Source: JAEUNJ01 sp052035955
GTDB lineage: Bacteria; Pseudomonadota; Gammaproteobacteria; Burkholderiales; Rhodocyclaceae
Assembly: GCA_052035955.1 (NCBI GenBank)
Contig: JBPOHD010000071.1
Span: 1 to 54,407 of the forward strand
Reading direction: 5' to 3'
Length of the DNA stretch: 54,407 nt
Below, one piece after another: positions 43,225 to 52,865 of the stretch; positions within the stretch are counted from its first letter, which is position 1; each line of letters starts with the position of its first letter. The notes beneath the pieces were generated by a model, which made no database searches, was not told where the DNA came from, and worked only from the letters and a program-made list of their open reading frames with translations. The position numbers and the translations under genes are program-made.

Positions 43225-44570
43225 CCGGCCGCCGCCGCCAGGAAACTGGCCCGGCGCGGCGCCTCGGCGGAACCGGCACGATCACCGACTGCATGACGGA
43301 AGCAGCCGCCCACGATGATCGCACGCTCGAGGAGTGGCTCGCGCATGCGGAAGCCCAGCACCATCGCCCCATCGACCTGGGGCTGGAACGCGTCAGGACG
43401 GTCAGCCGGCGGCTCCGCCAACACCCGCGCTGCCCGGTCATCCTGGTCGGCGGCACCAATGGCAAGGGCTCCACCTGCGCAATGCTCGAAAGCATCCTCG
43501 GCGCGGCTGGCTATCGGGTCGGCTTGTACGGTTCGCCCCACCTGCTGAAATACAACGAGCGCGTGCGCGTCGCCGGCCGCATGGCCGACGACGCGGTTCT
43601 CTGCCGGGCCTTCGACCGCGTCGAACGGGCCCGTTCCGAGATTCCCCTGACCTATTTCGAATTCGGCACCCTGGCCGCCTGGGAGGTCTTCCACGAAGCC
43701 GGCGTCGCGGCGATCGTCCTCGAAGTGGGCCTGGGGGGGCGGCTCGACGCGACGAACGTGTTCGATCCCGACTGCGCCGTCGTGACGGGCGTCGACCTCG
43801 ACCACATGGACTACCTCGGTCCGGACCGGGAGGCCATCGGGTTCGAGAAGGCGGGAATCTTTCGCGCCGGCAAGCCGGCGGTGTGTGGCGACCCCCAGCC
43901 GCCGGACCGGCTGCTTCGCCACGCGGCCGAAATCGGCGCCCGGCTGCTGGTCCTCGGCCGCGATTTCGGCTACCTGCGCCAGGAGGGCCAATGGCAGTAC
44001 CGGGGACCCCACGGCCGGCGCAGCGGCCTGGCATTTCCGGCCCTGCGAGGGGGCCGGCAGTTGATGAATGCGAGTACCGCCCTCGCTGCTTTGGATACCC
44101 TGCGGGATGTATTGCCGGTCGCGATGCGTGACATCCGGCAGGGGTTGGCGACGGTGGAATTGCCCGGACGTTTTCAGGTGCTGCCGGGAAGGCCAACGGT
44201 CATTCTCGATGTCGCCCACAATCCCCAGGCGGCCCGTACGCTTGCCGAGAACCTGTCTGACATGGCCTTCCATCCGCGAACATGGGCCGTCTTCGGCATG
44301 CTCCGGGACAAGGACATGGCCGGCGTGGTCGATGCCCTCAAGGGGCGCGTTGACCATTGGTTGCCGGCTGGCCTGGAAGGACCCCGTGGCGCCACCGGCA
44401 ATGAGGTCGCGGACATCCTCCGTGCAGCCGGCGAACAGGTGGATGAGGTCTTCGCGAACCCTGGGGACGCGTTCCGGCACGCCCTGGAGAAGGCGGGCGG
44501 AGATGATAGAATCGTCGCCTTCGGATCGTTCCTGACGGTGGCGCAGGTGATGCGCGCGGCGGACGGGTAA
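43221..44570 (+). CDS. folC: Bifunctional folylpolyglutamate synthase/dihydrofolate synthase
   Basis: FolC adds glutamate to dihydropteroate and to folates. From ATG 43221 (coupled to accD) the product is 449 residues; ATG 43293 would remove 24 residues of non-conserved, Arg-rich leader and matches the family length better, but neither has a ribosome site. Features: IDLGLERVRTVSRRL, P-loop VGGTNGKGSTCA at 76-87, YGSPHLLKYNERVRV, LEVGLGGRLDATNVF and ILDVAHNPQAARTLA. It is followed 21 nt later by dedD. Confidence 0.96.
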   Translation: MTGRRRQETGPARRLGGTGTITDCMTEAAAHDDRTLEEWLAHAEAQHHRPIDLGLERVRTVSRRLRQHPRCPVILVGGTNGKGSTCAMLESILGAAGYRVGLYGSPHLLKYNERVRVAGRMADDAVLCRAFDRVERARSEIPLTYFEFGTLAAWEVFHEAGVAAIVLEVGLGGRLDATNVFDPDCAVVTGVDLDHMDYLGPDREAIGFEKAGIFRAGKPAVCGDPQPPDRLLRHAAEIGARLLVLGRDFGYLRQEGQWQYRGPHGRRSGLAFPALRGGRQLMNASTALAALDTLRDVLPVAMRDIRQGLATVELPGRFQVLPGRPTVILDVAHNPQAARTLAENLSDMAFHPRTWAVFGMLRDKDMAGVVDALKGRVDHWLPAGLEGPRGATGNEVADILRAAGEQVDEVFANPGDAFRHALEKAGGDDRIVAFGSFLTVAQVMRAADG

Positions 44571-44591
44571 CGCTCTCCCAAGCGAGATTCC

Positions 44592-45302
44592 ATGGCGGAC
44601 GACGACGCAACGCTCGATGCCCAGACCGAACTGAAGAAGCGCGCGCGTCGGCGCCTCGTCGGTGCCACGGCTCTTGCACTGCTCGCTGTCATCGTCCTGC
44701 CAATGGTGATGGACCGGGAACCGAAACCGGCACCCCAGGACATTCAGGTTCGCATCCCCAGCCAGGACGCCGGCACCTTCACCTCCCGCATTCTCCCCTC
44801 GAAGCCGGCTGCTACGCCGCTACCGCCTGTCGAACCGAAAGGGGCTTCCGTTGTGATGTCCGAGCAGCGGCCCGACGCGGCAACGATGCCAAAGCCGGAA
44901 GGCAAGGCGGAGCCGAAGGCGTCGGCGAAGCCCGAGCCCAAGATGCCCTCTCCCGAGGCGAAACCCGAACCGAAACCTGCGCGCCCGGCGGCCTCGCCCG
45001 GCGGTGCCCCGGATGCCTCGACGGCCAAGCCGCAGCCGGATCTGGTCAAAGCGGAAGCCGCCCTGTCCGGGAGCGGTGAATGGGTGGTTCAGTTGGGGGC
45101 TTACAAAGAGGCGGGAAACGTGAAGCTCCTGATTGGCAAGATCAGGGAAATGAAAATCCCCGTGTATACGGAAAAGCTCGATACGGCCGGTGGCACGCGA
45201 ACCCGGGTTCGGGCCGGTCCCTTCCCCAGCCGTGACGCGGCCGAGAAAGTCGAGGCGCGTATCCGCAGGATTGGGGTCAATGGAACCGTTGCGCCCAAGT
45301 GA
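44592..45302 (+). CDS. dedD: SPOR-domain protein, DedD-like
   Basis: A 236-residue bitopic membrane protein. A short cytoplasmic N-terminus with KKRARRR is followed by a membrane helix (about 22-40), a long Pro/Lys/Ala/Glu periplasmic linker, and a C-terminal SPOR domain (about 158-235: GEWVVQLGAYKEAGNVKLL ... TRVRAGPFPSRDAAEKVEAR). SPOR domains bind denuded septal peptidoglycan, so it probably helps cell division. It is between folC and cvpA as in many proteobacteria and overlaps cvpA by 4 bases. Confidence 0.92.
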   Translation: MADDDATLDAQTELKKRARRRLVGATALALLAVIVLPMVMDREPKPAPQDIQVRIPSQDAGTFTSRILPSKPAATPLPPVEPKGASVVMSEQRPDAATMPKPEGKAEPKASAKPEPKMPSPEAKPEPKPARPAASPGGAPDASTAKPQPDLVKAEAALSGSGEWVVQLGAYKEAGNVKLLIGKIREMKIPVYTEKLDTAGGTRTRVRAGPFPSRDAAEKVEARIRRIGVNGTVAPK

Positions 45303-45790
45303 CGTGGTTCGATTACACGGTCCTGGCCATCCTGGGGGTTTCCGCGCTCGTCGGCGTCTGGCGGGGAATGGTCGGCGAGGTGCTCGCCCTGGCTGCCTGG
45401 ATTGCGGCCTTCTTTGCTGCCCGTGCGCTGGCCGTCCAGGCCGGGATGATGTTGCCGGGGCTTCCGGCAGATCCGGTGGTGCGCTACGCCGCCGGCTTCG
45501 CCTGCGTATTCGTGGCTGTCCTGATTCTCGTGGCGATCTTGAGATGGCTGGCATCGCTCATTCTGAAGGCCGCGGGCCTGGGGCCCCTCGACCGGATCCT
45601 CGGTGCCCTGTTCGGATTGGCTCGGGGCTTCCTGATGGTTCTCGCGGCGGTCCTGCTGGCGGGGCTGACGCCCCTGCCGAAGTCCAATGGGTGGCGCCAT
45701 GCCTGGTCTGCGCCACCCCTGGAAACGGCGGTCGTCGCCCTGAAGCCATGGTTGCCGGTCGAAGTGGCGAAGCGTATTCGTTTTAGATAG
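45299..45790 (+). CDS. cvpA: CvpA family membrane protein
   Basis: A 163-residue protein with four hydrophobic segments and the family start TWFDYTVLAILGVSALVGVWRGMVGE from GTG 45299 (GTGA overlap with dedD). GPLDRILGALFGLARG is also conserved. CvpA was named for colicin V production and is linked to envelope integrity; its chemistry is unknown. It is 10 nt before purF, its usual neighbour. Confidence 0.95.
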   Translation: MTWFDYTVLAILGVSALVGVWRGMVGEVLALAAWIAAFFAARALAVQAGMMLPGLPADPVVRYAAGFACVFVAVLILVAILRWLASLILKAAGLGPLDRILGALFGLARGFLMVLAAVLLAGLTPLPKSNGWRHAWSAPPLETAVVALKPWLPVEVAKRIRFR

Positions 45791-45800
45791 AGGTCTGACA

Positions 45801-47327
45801 ATGTGCGGAATAATCGGAGCGGTGGCTACCTCACCGGTAAACCAGCTCCTCTACGACGGCTTGCAGGTCCTCCAGCACCGGGGGCAGGACGCGGCGGGCA
45901 TTGCCACTGCGGACGCCGGCCGTTTCCACATGCACAAGGGATCGGGCCTGGTGCGCGACGTCTTCCGGACGCGCAACATGCGCAACCTGGTGGGCAACTG
46001 GGGCATAGGGCACTGCCGATATCCGACGGCTGGCTCTGCCTACAACCCCGCTGAGGCGCAACCCTTCTACGTCAATTCGCCCTTTGGCCTGATGCTTGCG
46101 CACAACGGCAATCTGACCAACGCGGAGCAGTTGAAGCGGGACATGTTCCTGCAGGACCTGCGGCACATGAACACCAACTCCGATTCGGAGGTGTTGCTCA
46201 ACGTGTTTGCCCACGAGTTGCAGGTTGCCTCCCAGAATCGCTATCAGGTCGATCCCGACACCATCTTCAAGGCCGTCGCCGGCGTCCATCGGCGCGTTCG
46301 CGGTGCCTATGCCGTCGTGGCGATGATCGCCGGGTACGGGCTTCTCGCCTTTCGGGATCCCTACGGGATCCGGCCGCTGATCATCGGCCGCCACGAGACC
46401 ATCCAGGGCGTGGAGTACCTCGTCGCCTCCGAGAGCGTCGCCATCGATACCCTCGGTTTCAAGGCGTTGCGCGACGTGGAGCCGGGCGAGGCGGTCCTGA
46501 TCGATGTGCACGGGCGTTTTGTCAGCCGCCAATGCGCAGAACGCACGATTCATGCTCCATGCATGTTCGAGTTCGTCTATCTGGCCCGCCCGGATTCGCT
46601 CATGGACGGAATTTCCGTCTACGAGACGCGCGTCAAGATGGGCGAGTTCCTGGCCGACAAGATCCGCCACACGATGCCCCATCTCGAGGTGGATGCGGTC
46701 ATTCCGATTCCAGACTCCAGTCGCCACGCGGCGATGGAGCTGGCCAACCGGCTCAATCTGCCCTACCGCGAAGGCTTCGTGAAGAACCGGTACATCGGCC
46801 GCACCTTCATCATGCCTGGTCAGGCTTCGCGCAAGAAATCGGTGCGCCAGAAGCTCAACGCCATCTCGCAGGAGTTCCGCGGCAAGAGTGTCCTTCTGGT
46901 CGACGACTCCATCGTCCGCGGCACGACTTCGCGCGAGATCATTCTCATGGCGCGCGAGGCGGGGGCGCGGCGCGTCTATTTCGCTTCTGCAAGTCCGCCG
47001 GTGAGGCATGCCAACGTCTATGGAATCGACATGCCGACCCGGGCCGAACTGATTGCCGCGTTTCGGTCGGACGACGAGATCCGAAGGGAGATCGGCGCCG
47101 ATGCACTGATCTATCAGGATCTCGACGCGCTGAAGGCTGCCGTGCGGGCCGTCAATCCGGCCGTCGCCCAATTCGAAACCTCCTGTTTCGACGGCACCTA
47201 CATCACTGGCGACGTGACGCCCGAGTACCTGCACAGCGTCGAGGAGTCCCATGGTCGGCCGGGTAAAGTGGGCGCGGAGGACAACGATGGTGCCCAGATG
47301 GACCTCAACCTTGTGCCGGCCGATTGA
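45801..47327 (+). CDS. purF: Amidophosphoribosyltransferase
   Basis: PurF makes phosphoribosylamine from PRPP and glutamine, the first step of purine synthesis. The 508-residue protein begins MCGIIGAVA, so Cys is exposed after Met removal as the glutaminase nucleophile with no propeptide. QHRGQDAAGIAT and GHCRYPTAGS belong to the glutaminase half; VLLVDDSIVRGTTSREII is the PRPP motif. The stop overlaps the -35 of the metZ promoter. Confidence 0.98.
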   Translation: MCGIIGAVATSPVNQLLYDGLQVLQHRGQDAAGIATADAGRFHMHKGSGLVRDVFRTRNMRNLVGNWGIGHCRYPTAGSAYNPAEAQPFYVNSPFGLMLAHNGNLTNAEQLKRDMFLQDLRHMNTNSDSEVLLNVFAHELQVASQNRYQVDPDTIFKAVAGVHRRVRGAYAVVAMIAGYGLLAFRDPYGIRPLIIGRHETIQGVEYLVASESVAIDTLGFKALRDVEPGEAVLIDVHGRFVSRQCAERTIHAPCMFEFVYLARPDSLMDGISVYETRVKMGEFLADKIRHTMPHLEVDAVIPIPDSSRHAAMELANRLNLPYREGFVKNRYIGRTFIMPGQASRKKSVRQKLNAISQEFRGKSVLLVDDSIVRGTTSREIILMAREAGARRVYFASASPPVRHANVYGIDMPTRAELIAAFRSDDEIRREIGADALIYQDLDALKAAVRAVNPAVAQFETSCFDGTYITGDVTPEYLHSVEESHGRPGKVGAEDNDGAQMDLNLVPAD

Positions 47328-47352
47328 CGGCGGCGGACCTTGTCGGTAAGTT
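47324..47352 (+). promoter_or_regulatory. Sigma-70 type promoter for the metZ riboswitch transcript
   Basis: ttgacg (47324-47329) and taagtt (47347-47352) are 17 nt apart. The predicted start is about 47359, at the beginning of the aptamer, and the -35 covers the purF stop codon. Confidence 0.7.
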
Positions 47353-47357
47353 AATGG

Positions 47358-47416
47358 CCTCGGCGCCGATTTGAGCTTCAGCTTGCGGGCGCCTAACAAA
47401 TCCAGCTAAAGCGAGC
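47358..47416 (+). ncRNA. SAM-II riboswitch aptamer
   Basis: Helix P1 is ggcgcc (47362-47367) with ggcgcc (47388-47393). Its loop has the conserved gatttg (47368-47373) and cttgc (47382-47386), and the 3' side has taacaaa and gctaaa (47405-47410). Loop bases gcttcagc (47375-47382) pair with gctaaagc (47405-47412) with one mismatch, giving the H-type pseudoknot of SAM-II. Location before a methionine gene fits: S-adenosylmethionine would lower metZ expression. A terminator follows at once. Confidence 0.92.
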
Positions 47417-47417
47417 C

Positions 47418-47449
47418 AAACCCGGTCCGCCTGCTGGCCGGGTTTTTTG
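47418..47449 (+). terminator. Terminator serving as metZ riboswitch expression platform
   Basis: An 8-bp stem aaacccgg / ccgggttt (47418-47425 with 47438-47445) with a 12-nt loop and a run of T. It begins just after the aptamer and 55 nt before the metZ start, so it should abort transcription when SAM is bound; it is probably not a purF-only terminator. Confidence 0.88.
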
Positions 47450-47503
47450 TTTGTCCGGTGCCCGCCATGAGCGGCCGACGCCGGGTACCGCACGGGAAAC
47501 GCC

Positions 47504-48670
47504 ATGGAAGAAAAGTTCGACACTCTCGCCGTTCGCGCCGGTCAAGTGCGCAGCCAGTTCAACGAGCACGCCGAAGCCCTCTACCTGACCTCCAGCTTCG
47601 TATTTGAAAGCGCTGCCCAGGCGGCCGCGCGCTTCTCGGGGGAAGAGGAAGGCAACGTGTATGCGCGGTTTACCAACCCGACCGTGACCATGCTCCAGGA
47701 TCGCCTGGCTGCCCTTGAGGGTGCCGAGGGTTGCGTCGCCACGGCCTCCGGCATGTCCGCCATCCTCTCCACGGCCATGGCCTTCCTGAAGGCAGGCGAC
47801 CACGTGGTGGCCTCGCGCGCCCTGTTCGGGGCCACGCAGCAACTGTTCGGCAACATCCTGACCCGATTCGGAATCGCCACGAGCTTCGTGGCCTCCCCGG
47901 CGCCTCAGGCCTACCGGGCGGCCATGACGCCGGCCACGCGGATGGTCTTCGTCGAAACGCCGTCGAACCCGCTGACCGAGGTCCTGGATATCGCGGCCCT
48001 GGCCGCCGTGACCAGAGCCGCCAATGCCCTGCTGGTGGTGGACAACTGTTTCTGCACTCCTGCGCTCCAGCGGCCCCTCGAGCTCGGTGCCGACCTCGTT
48101 GTCCATTCCGCAACCAAGTACCTCGACGGCCAGGGACGCGTGCTCGGCGGTGCCGTCTGCGGACGCAAGGCCCTGACCGAGGAGGTGTTCAAGTTCCTGC
48201 GCACCGCCGGCCCATGCATTTCCCCGTTCAATGCCTGGGTCATATTGAAGGGTTTGGAGACCCTGCGCTTGCGCATGGAGGCACAGTCGGCCAGGGCATT
48301 GGAACTTGCCCGCTGGCTCGAGGCCCGACCCGAAGTGGCGCGGGTGTTCTATCCCGGGTTGCCCTCCCACCCCCAATACGACCTGGCCAGTCGCCAGCAG
48401 GCCGCGGGGGGGGCCATCGTATCGTTCGAGGTGAAGGGCGGCCGCGAGGAAGCCTGGCGGGTGGTGGACAACTGCAGGCTCCTCTCGATAACCGCCAACC
48501 TGGGCGACGTGAAGACCACCATCACCCACCCGGCCAGCACCACCCACGGGAGGCTGACGTCCGAGGCCCGGGCGGAGGCGGGAATCGGGGAGGGCCTGCT
48601 GCGGATTGCCGTCGGCCTGGAGGACGTGGCCGACGTACAGGGTGACCTGCTGCGTGGTCTGAGCGCTTGA
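47504..48670 (+). CDS. metZ: O-succinylhomoserine sulfhydrylase
   Basis: MetZ makes homocysteine directly from O-succinylhomoserine and sulfide with PLP. The 388-residue protein belongs to the Cys/Met metabolism family: YARFTNPTVTMLQDRLAALE near the start, TASGMSAILSTAMAFLKAGD, the PLP lysine Lys205 in VVHSATKYLDGQG, and the C-terminal SLGG-type region replaced by ITANLGDVKTTITHPASTTH. The choice of MetZ over MetB/MetC rests on the overall sequence and the purF-metZ order usual in beta- and gammaproteobacteria. Expression is likely SAM-controlled by the upstream riboswitch. Confidence 0.95.
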   Translation: MEEKFDTLAVRAGQVRSQFNEHAEALYLTSSFVFESAAQAAARFSGEEEGNVYARFTNPTVTMLQDRLAALEGAEGCVATASGMSAILSTAMAFLKAGDHVVASRALFGATQQLFGNILTRFGIATSFVASPAPQAYRAAMTPATRMVFVETPSNPLTEVLDIAALAAVTRAANALLVVDNCFCTPALQRPLELGADLVVHSATKYLDGQGRVLGGAVCGRKALTEEVFKFLRTAGPCISPFNAWVILKGLETLRLRMEAQSARALELARWLEARPEVARVFYPGLPSHPQYDLASRQQAAGGAIVSFEVKGGREEAWRVVDNCRLLSITANLGDVKTTITHPASTTHGRLTSEARAEAGIGEGLLRIAVGLEDVADVQGDLLRGLSA

Positions 48671-48700
48671 AACGAGCGGCAGCGGCCAGGGCCCCGCGTT

Positions 48701-48839
48701 GCCCCCGGCCATGCGGGGGCGTTGGCGTACCGGCATGCCGGGGCGCCACCGCTCCCCCTGGGAGGCAACGGTGGCGGGGAATCGGCGGTCGGCGCCCCGG
48801 GCACCGGTGTACCCTCAGGAGGCAAACCGACTCCTGAGG
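48701..48839. other. Hairpins in the metZ-dnaJ convergent gap
   Basis: Two perfect stems: gcccccg / cgggggc (48701-48707 with 48714-48720) and cctcaggag / ctcctgagg (48813-48821 with 48831-48839). Neither is followed by a T tract on either strand, so they are at best Rho-assisted or mRNA 3'-end structures for the two convergent genes. Confidence 0.5.
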
Positions 48840-48873
48840 ATCCGTCAGGTGGAGGGGAACGTTGCGTGGCCCC

Positions 48874-49995
48874 TCATCCTCCGAAGAAGTCCCGAACCTT
48901 GTCCATCCAGCTCTGGGCCCGGGGATTGTGCTTGCTCGAATTGCTGCTGCTGATCTCCTCGAACTCGCGCAATAGCTCCTTCTGACGTTCGGTGAGGCTA
49001 ACCGGCGTTTCCACCACCACGTGGCAGAGGAGGTCGCCCTGGCCAATGCTGCGCAGGCCCTTTATTCCCTTGCCCCTGAGCCGGAACACCTTTCCAGTCT
49101 GCGTTTCGGCGGGCACGCGCAGGCGGGCGACGCCGTCCAGGGTCGGAATTTCGATTTCTCCGCCCAGGGCAGCGGTGGCGAAGCTGACCGGCATTTCACA
49201 ATGCAGGTCGTCGTGGTCGCGCTGGAACACCGTGTGGGGCTTCAGGTGGACCTGCACGTAGAGATCGCCCGGCGGGCCCCCGTTGACGCCGGGTTCTCCC
49301 TCGCCGGAGAGGCGGATGCGATCGCCTTCGTCGATTCCGGCCGGGATCTTGACCGAGAGGGTCTTGTGCTGCTTGACCCGGCCGGCGCCGTGGCAGGAAG
49401 TACAGGGATCGGCAATGTAGCGGCCCGTCCCATGGCATTTAGGGCAGGTCTGCTGAATCGAGAAGAAGCCCTGCTGCATTCGCACCTGCCCGTGGCCTCC
49501 GCAAGTGGGGCAGGTCTTCGGTTCGGTGCCCTTCTTGGCGCCGCTGCCATGACAGGCATCGCATTCCGCCATGGTCGGAATTCGGATGCGGGTTTCCGTG
49601 CCGCGGGCGGCGTCTTCGAGGCTGATTTCCAGGTTGTAGCGCAGATCGGCCCCCCGATAGACGTTGGACCGCCCCCCGCGACCACCGCCGAAGATGTCGC
49701 CGAAGATGTCCGAGAACGCATCGGCAAAGCCGCCGAATCCCTGGGCGCCCGGACCGGCTCCCGCCGAGGGATCGACGCCGGCGTGTCCGAACTGGTCGTA
49801 GGCCGAGCGCTTCTGCGCCTCCGACAGGATTTCGTAGGCCTCCTTGGCCTCCTTGAACTGCTCTTCCGCCTTCGGATTATCCGGATTGCGGTCCGGATGG
49901 AATTTCATGGCCAGCTTTCGGTAGGCCTTCTTGATCTCGTCATCGGACGCATCCCGATTGACGCCGAGGACTTCGTAGTAGTCGCGTTTTGCCAT
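48874..49995 (-). CDS. dnaJ: Chaperone DnaJ (Hsp40)
   Basis: DnaJ delivers unfolded proteins to DnaK and stimulates its ATPase. The 373 residues contain a J domain (KRDYYEVLGVNRDASDDEIK, HPD in MKFHPDRNPDNP), a Gly/Phe region, four zinc repeats (CDACHGSG, CPTCGGHG, CPKCHGTG, CTSCHGAG) and the C-terminal substrate domain. ATG 49995 is the family start; six more codons are open upstream. Third in grpE-dnaK-dnaJ. Confidence 0.98.
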   Translation of the reverse strand: MAKRDYYEVLGVNRDASDDEIKKAYRKLAMKFHPDRNPDNPKAEEQFKEAKEAYEILSEAQKRSAYDQFGHAGVDPSAGAGPGAQGFGGFADAFSDIFGDIFGGGRGGRSNVYRGADLRYNLEISLEDAARGTETRIRIPTMAECDACHGSGAKKGTEPKTCPTCGGHGQVRMQQGFFSIQQTCPKCHGTGRYIADPCTSCHGAGRVKQHKTLSVKIPAGIDEGDRIRLSGEGEPGVNGGPPGDLYVQVHLKPHTVFQRDHDDLHCEMPVSFATAALGGEIEIPTLDGVARLRVPAETQTGKVFRLRGKGIKGLRSIGQGDLLCHVVVETPVSLTERQKELLREFEEISSSNSSKHNPRAQSWMDKVRDFFGG

Positions 49996-50024
49996 ATCTG
50001 CCCTGTGGCCCATTGAAGCGTTGC

Positions 50025-50067
50025 GGCCGGATTCGGGGACGGCAGCGCCATCCCCTCGAATCCGGCC
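50025..50067 (-). other. Intercistronic hairpin between dnaK and dnaJ
   Basis: An 11-bp perfect stem ggccggattcg / cgaatccggcc (50025-50035 with 50057-50067) extends by four more pairs after a 2-nt bulge, with an 11-nt loop. No T tract follows. It may set the DnaK:DnaJ ratio through mRNA processing or partial termination. Confidence 0.65.
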
Positions 50068-50093
50068 TATTGGGAAGTATCTCCCGTGACGGC

Positions 50094-52040
<1,947 letters not shown>

Positions 52041-52104
52041 GTTGGTTTCCTCAGAGTTCGTGAATGACTTGGCTGCCTTCGATATGGGGTTATTGCAGGC
52101 CGAT

Positions 52105-52695
52105 TCAAGCGGGCGGCGGTTCGGCGCGGGCCTTGGACACGACGACCAGGGCCGGTCTGATCACTCGCTCATGGAGGGCATAGCCTTTTTGCAGTACGGT
52201 GATCACCCGATTGGGCTCGCCGTCTGCCTCGACCTGGCTGATGGCCTGGTGCCGGTGGGGGTCGAATTTCTGTTCGAGGGGCGAGATCTCGACCAGGCCG
52301 GACTTCTCGAAAGCCGAGGCCAACTGGCGCAAGGTCAGTTCCACGCCCGCCCGGAGGGCGGCCGCATCCTGATTCTCGTTGGCCAGGGCGGCCTCCAGGC
52401 TGTCCTTGACCGCCAGGAGTTCGCCGGCGAACTTCTCGACCGCGAACTTTCCCGCTTTCTGGGCCTCTTCCAAACCCCTGCGGCGAACGTTCTCCGTCTC
52501 GGCCTTGGCGCGCAGCCAGGCATCGTGATGCTCGGCCGCCTTCAATTCCGCAAGCCTCAGTTGTTCCTCCAGGCCCGGAATCACGTCGGGCGCGGATGGG
52601 GTGGATTGCTCCTGGAAGGGGAACTGATCTGGGTCGGGTGCCCGCAGGCTTTCCGGGGGGGCATCGTGGTCGGTGAAGGGTTTGTTTTCCTGCAT
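52105..52695 (-). CDS. grpE: Nucleotide exchange factor GrpE
   Basis: GrpE releases ADP from DnaK and, through its long helices, senses temperature. The 196-residue protein has an acidic N-terminus, a long coiled coil (GLEEQLRLAELKAAEHHDAWLR region) and the GrpE signature FDPHRHQAISQVEAD with VLQKGYALHERVIRPALVVVSK. ATG 52695 fits; the extra 37 codons open upstream run through the promoter. Confidence 0.96.
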   Translation of the reverse strand: MQENKPFTDHDAPPESLRAPDPDQFPFQEQSTPSAPDVIPGLEEQLRLAELKAAEHHDAWLRAKAETENVRRRGLEEAQKAGKFAVEKFAGELLAVKDSLEAALANENQDAAALRAGVELTLRQLASAFEKSGLVEISPLEQKFDPHRHQAISQVEADGEPNRVITVLQKGYALHERVIRPALVVVSKARAEPPPA

Positions 52696-52711
52696 GTTCT
52701 CGGCTCGCGGA

Positions 52712-52735
52712 TGAAGGGTGGCGGACAACCCTTCA
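52712..52735 (-). promoter_or_regulatory. Inverted repeat at the grpE transcription start
   Basis: tgaagggt (52712-52719) and acccttca (52728-52735) form a perfect 8-bp inverted repeat with 8 nt between. It begins 2 nt after the -10 box and overlaps the likely start site near 52731, so it could be an operator or the 5' hairpin of the mRNA. It is not a CIRCE element. Confidence 0.5.
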
Positions 52736-52737
52736 CT

Positions 52738-52764
52738 TATTGGGGTGGCGGCGGGAATTTCAAG
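52738..52764 (-). promoter_or_regulatory. Sigma-32 (heat-shock) promoter of grpE-dnaK-dnaJ
   Basis: On the minus strand cttgaaa (52758-52764) and ccccaata (52738-52745) are 12 nt apart, close to the sigma-32 consensus CTTGAAA / CCCCATnT. The grpE start is 43 nt further on. Confidence 0.85.
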
Positions 52765-52865
52765 AGGATTTTTCCGAAAGCTCGTCGCGGTCGATGCGGA
52801 AGCCATGGATTATCATTGCCTTCGGAATACCGCATGGCCGCAAACGAAAGGATCGGCAGGACTGA

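Noticed and set aside
45831..47399. Long minus-strand frame opposite purF
   Set aside because: Shadow of purF; it also runs across the riboswitch region.
48671..48873. Possible tRNA or terminator in the metZ-dnaJ gap
   Set aside because: The stems lack T tracts and no tRNA arms or TTC loop are present.
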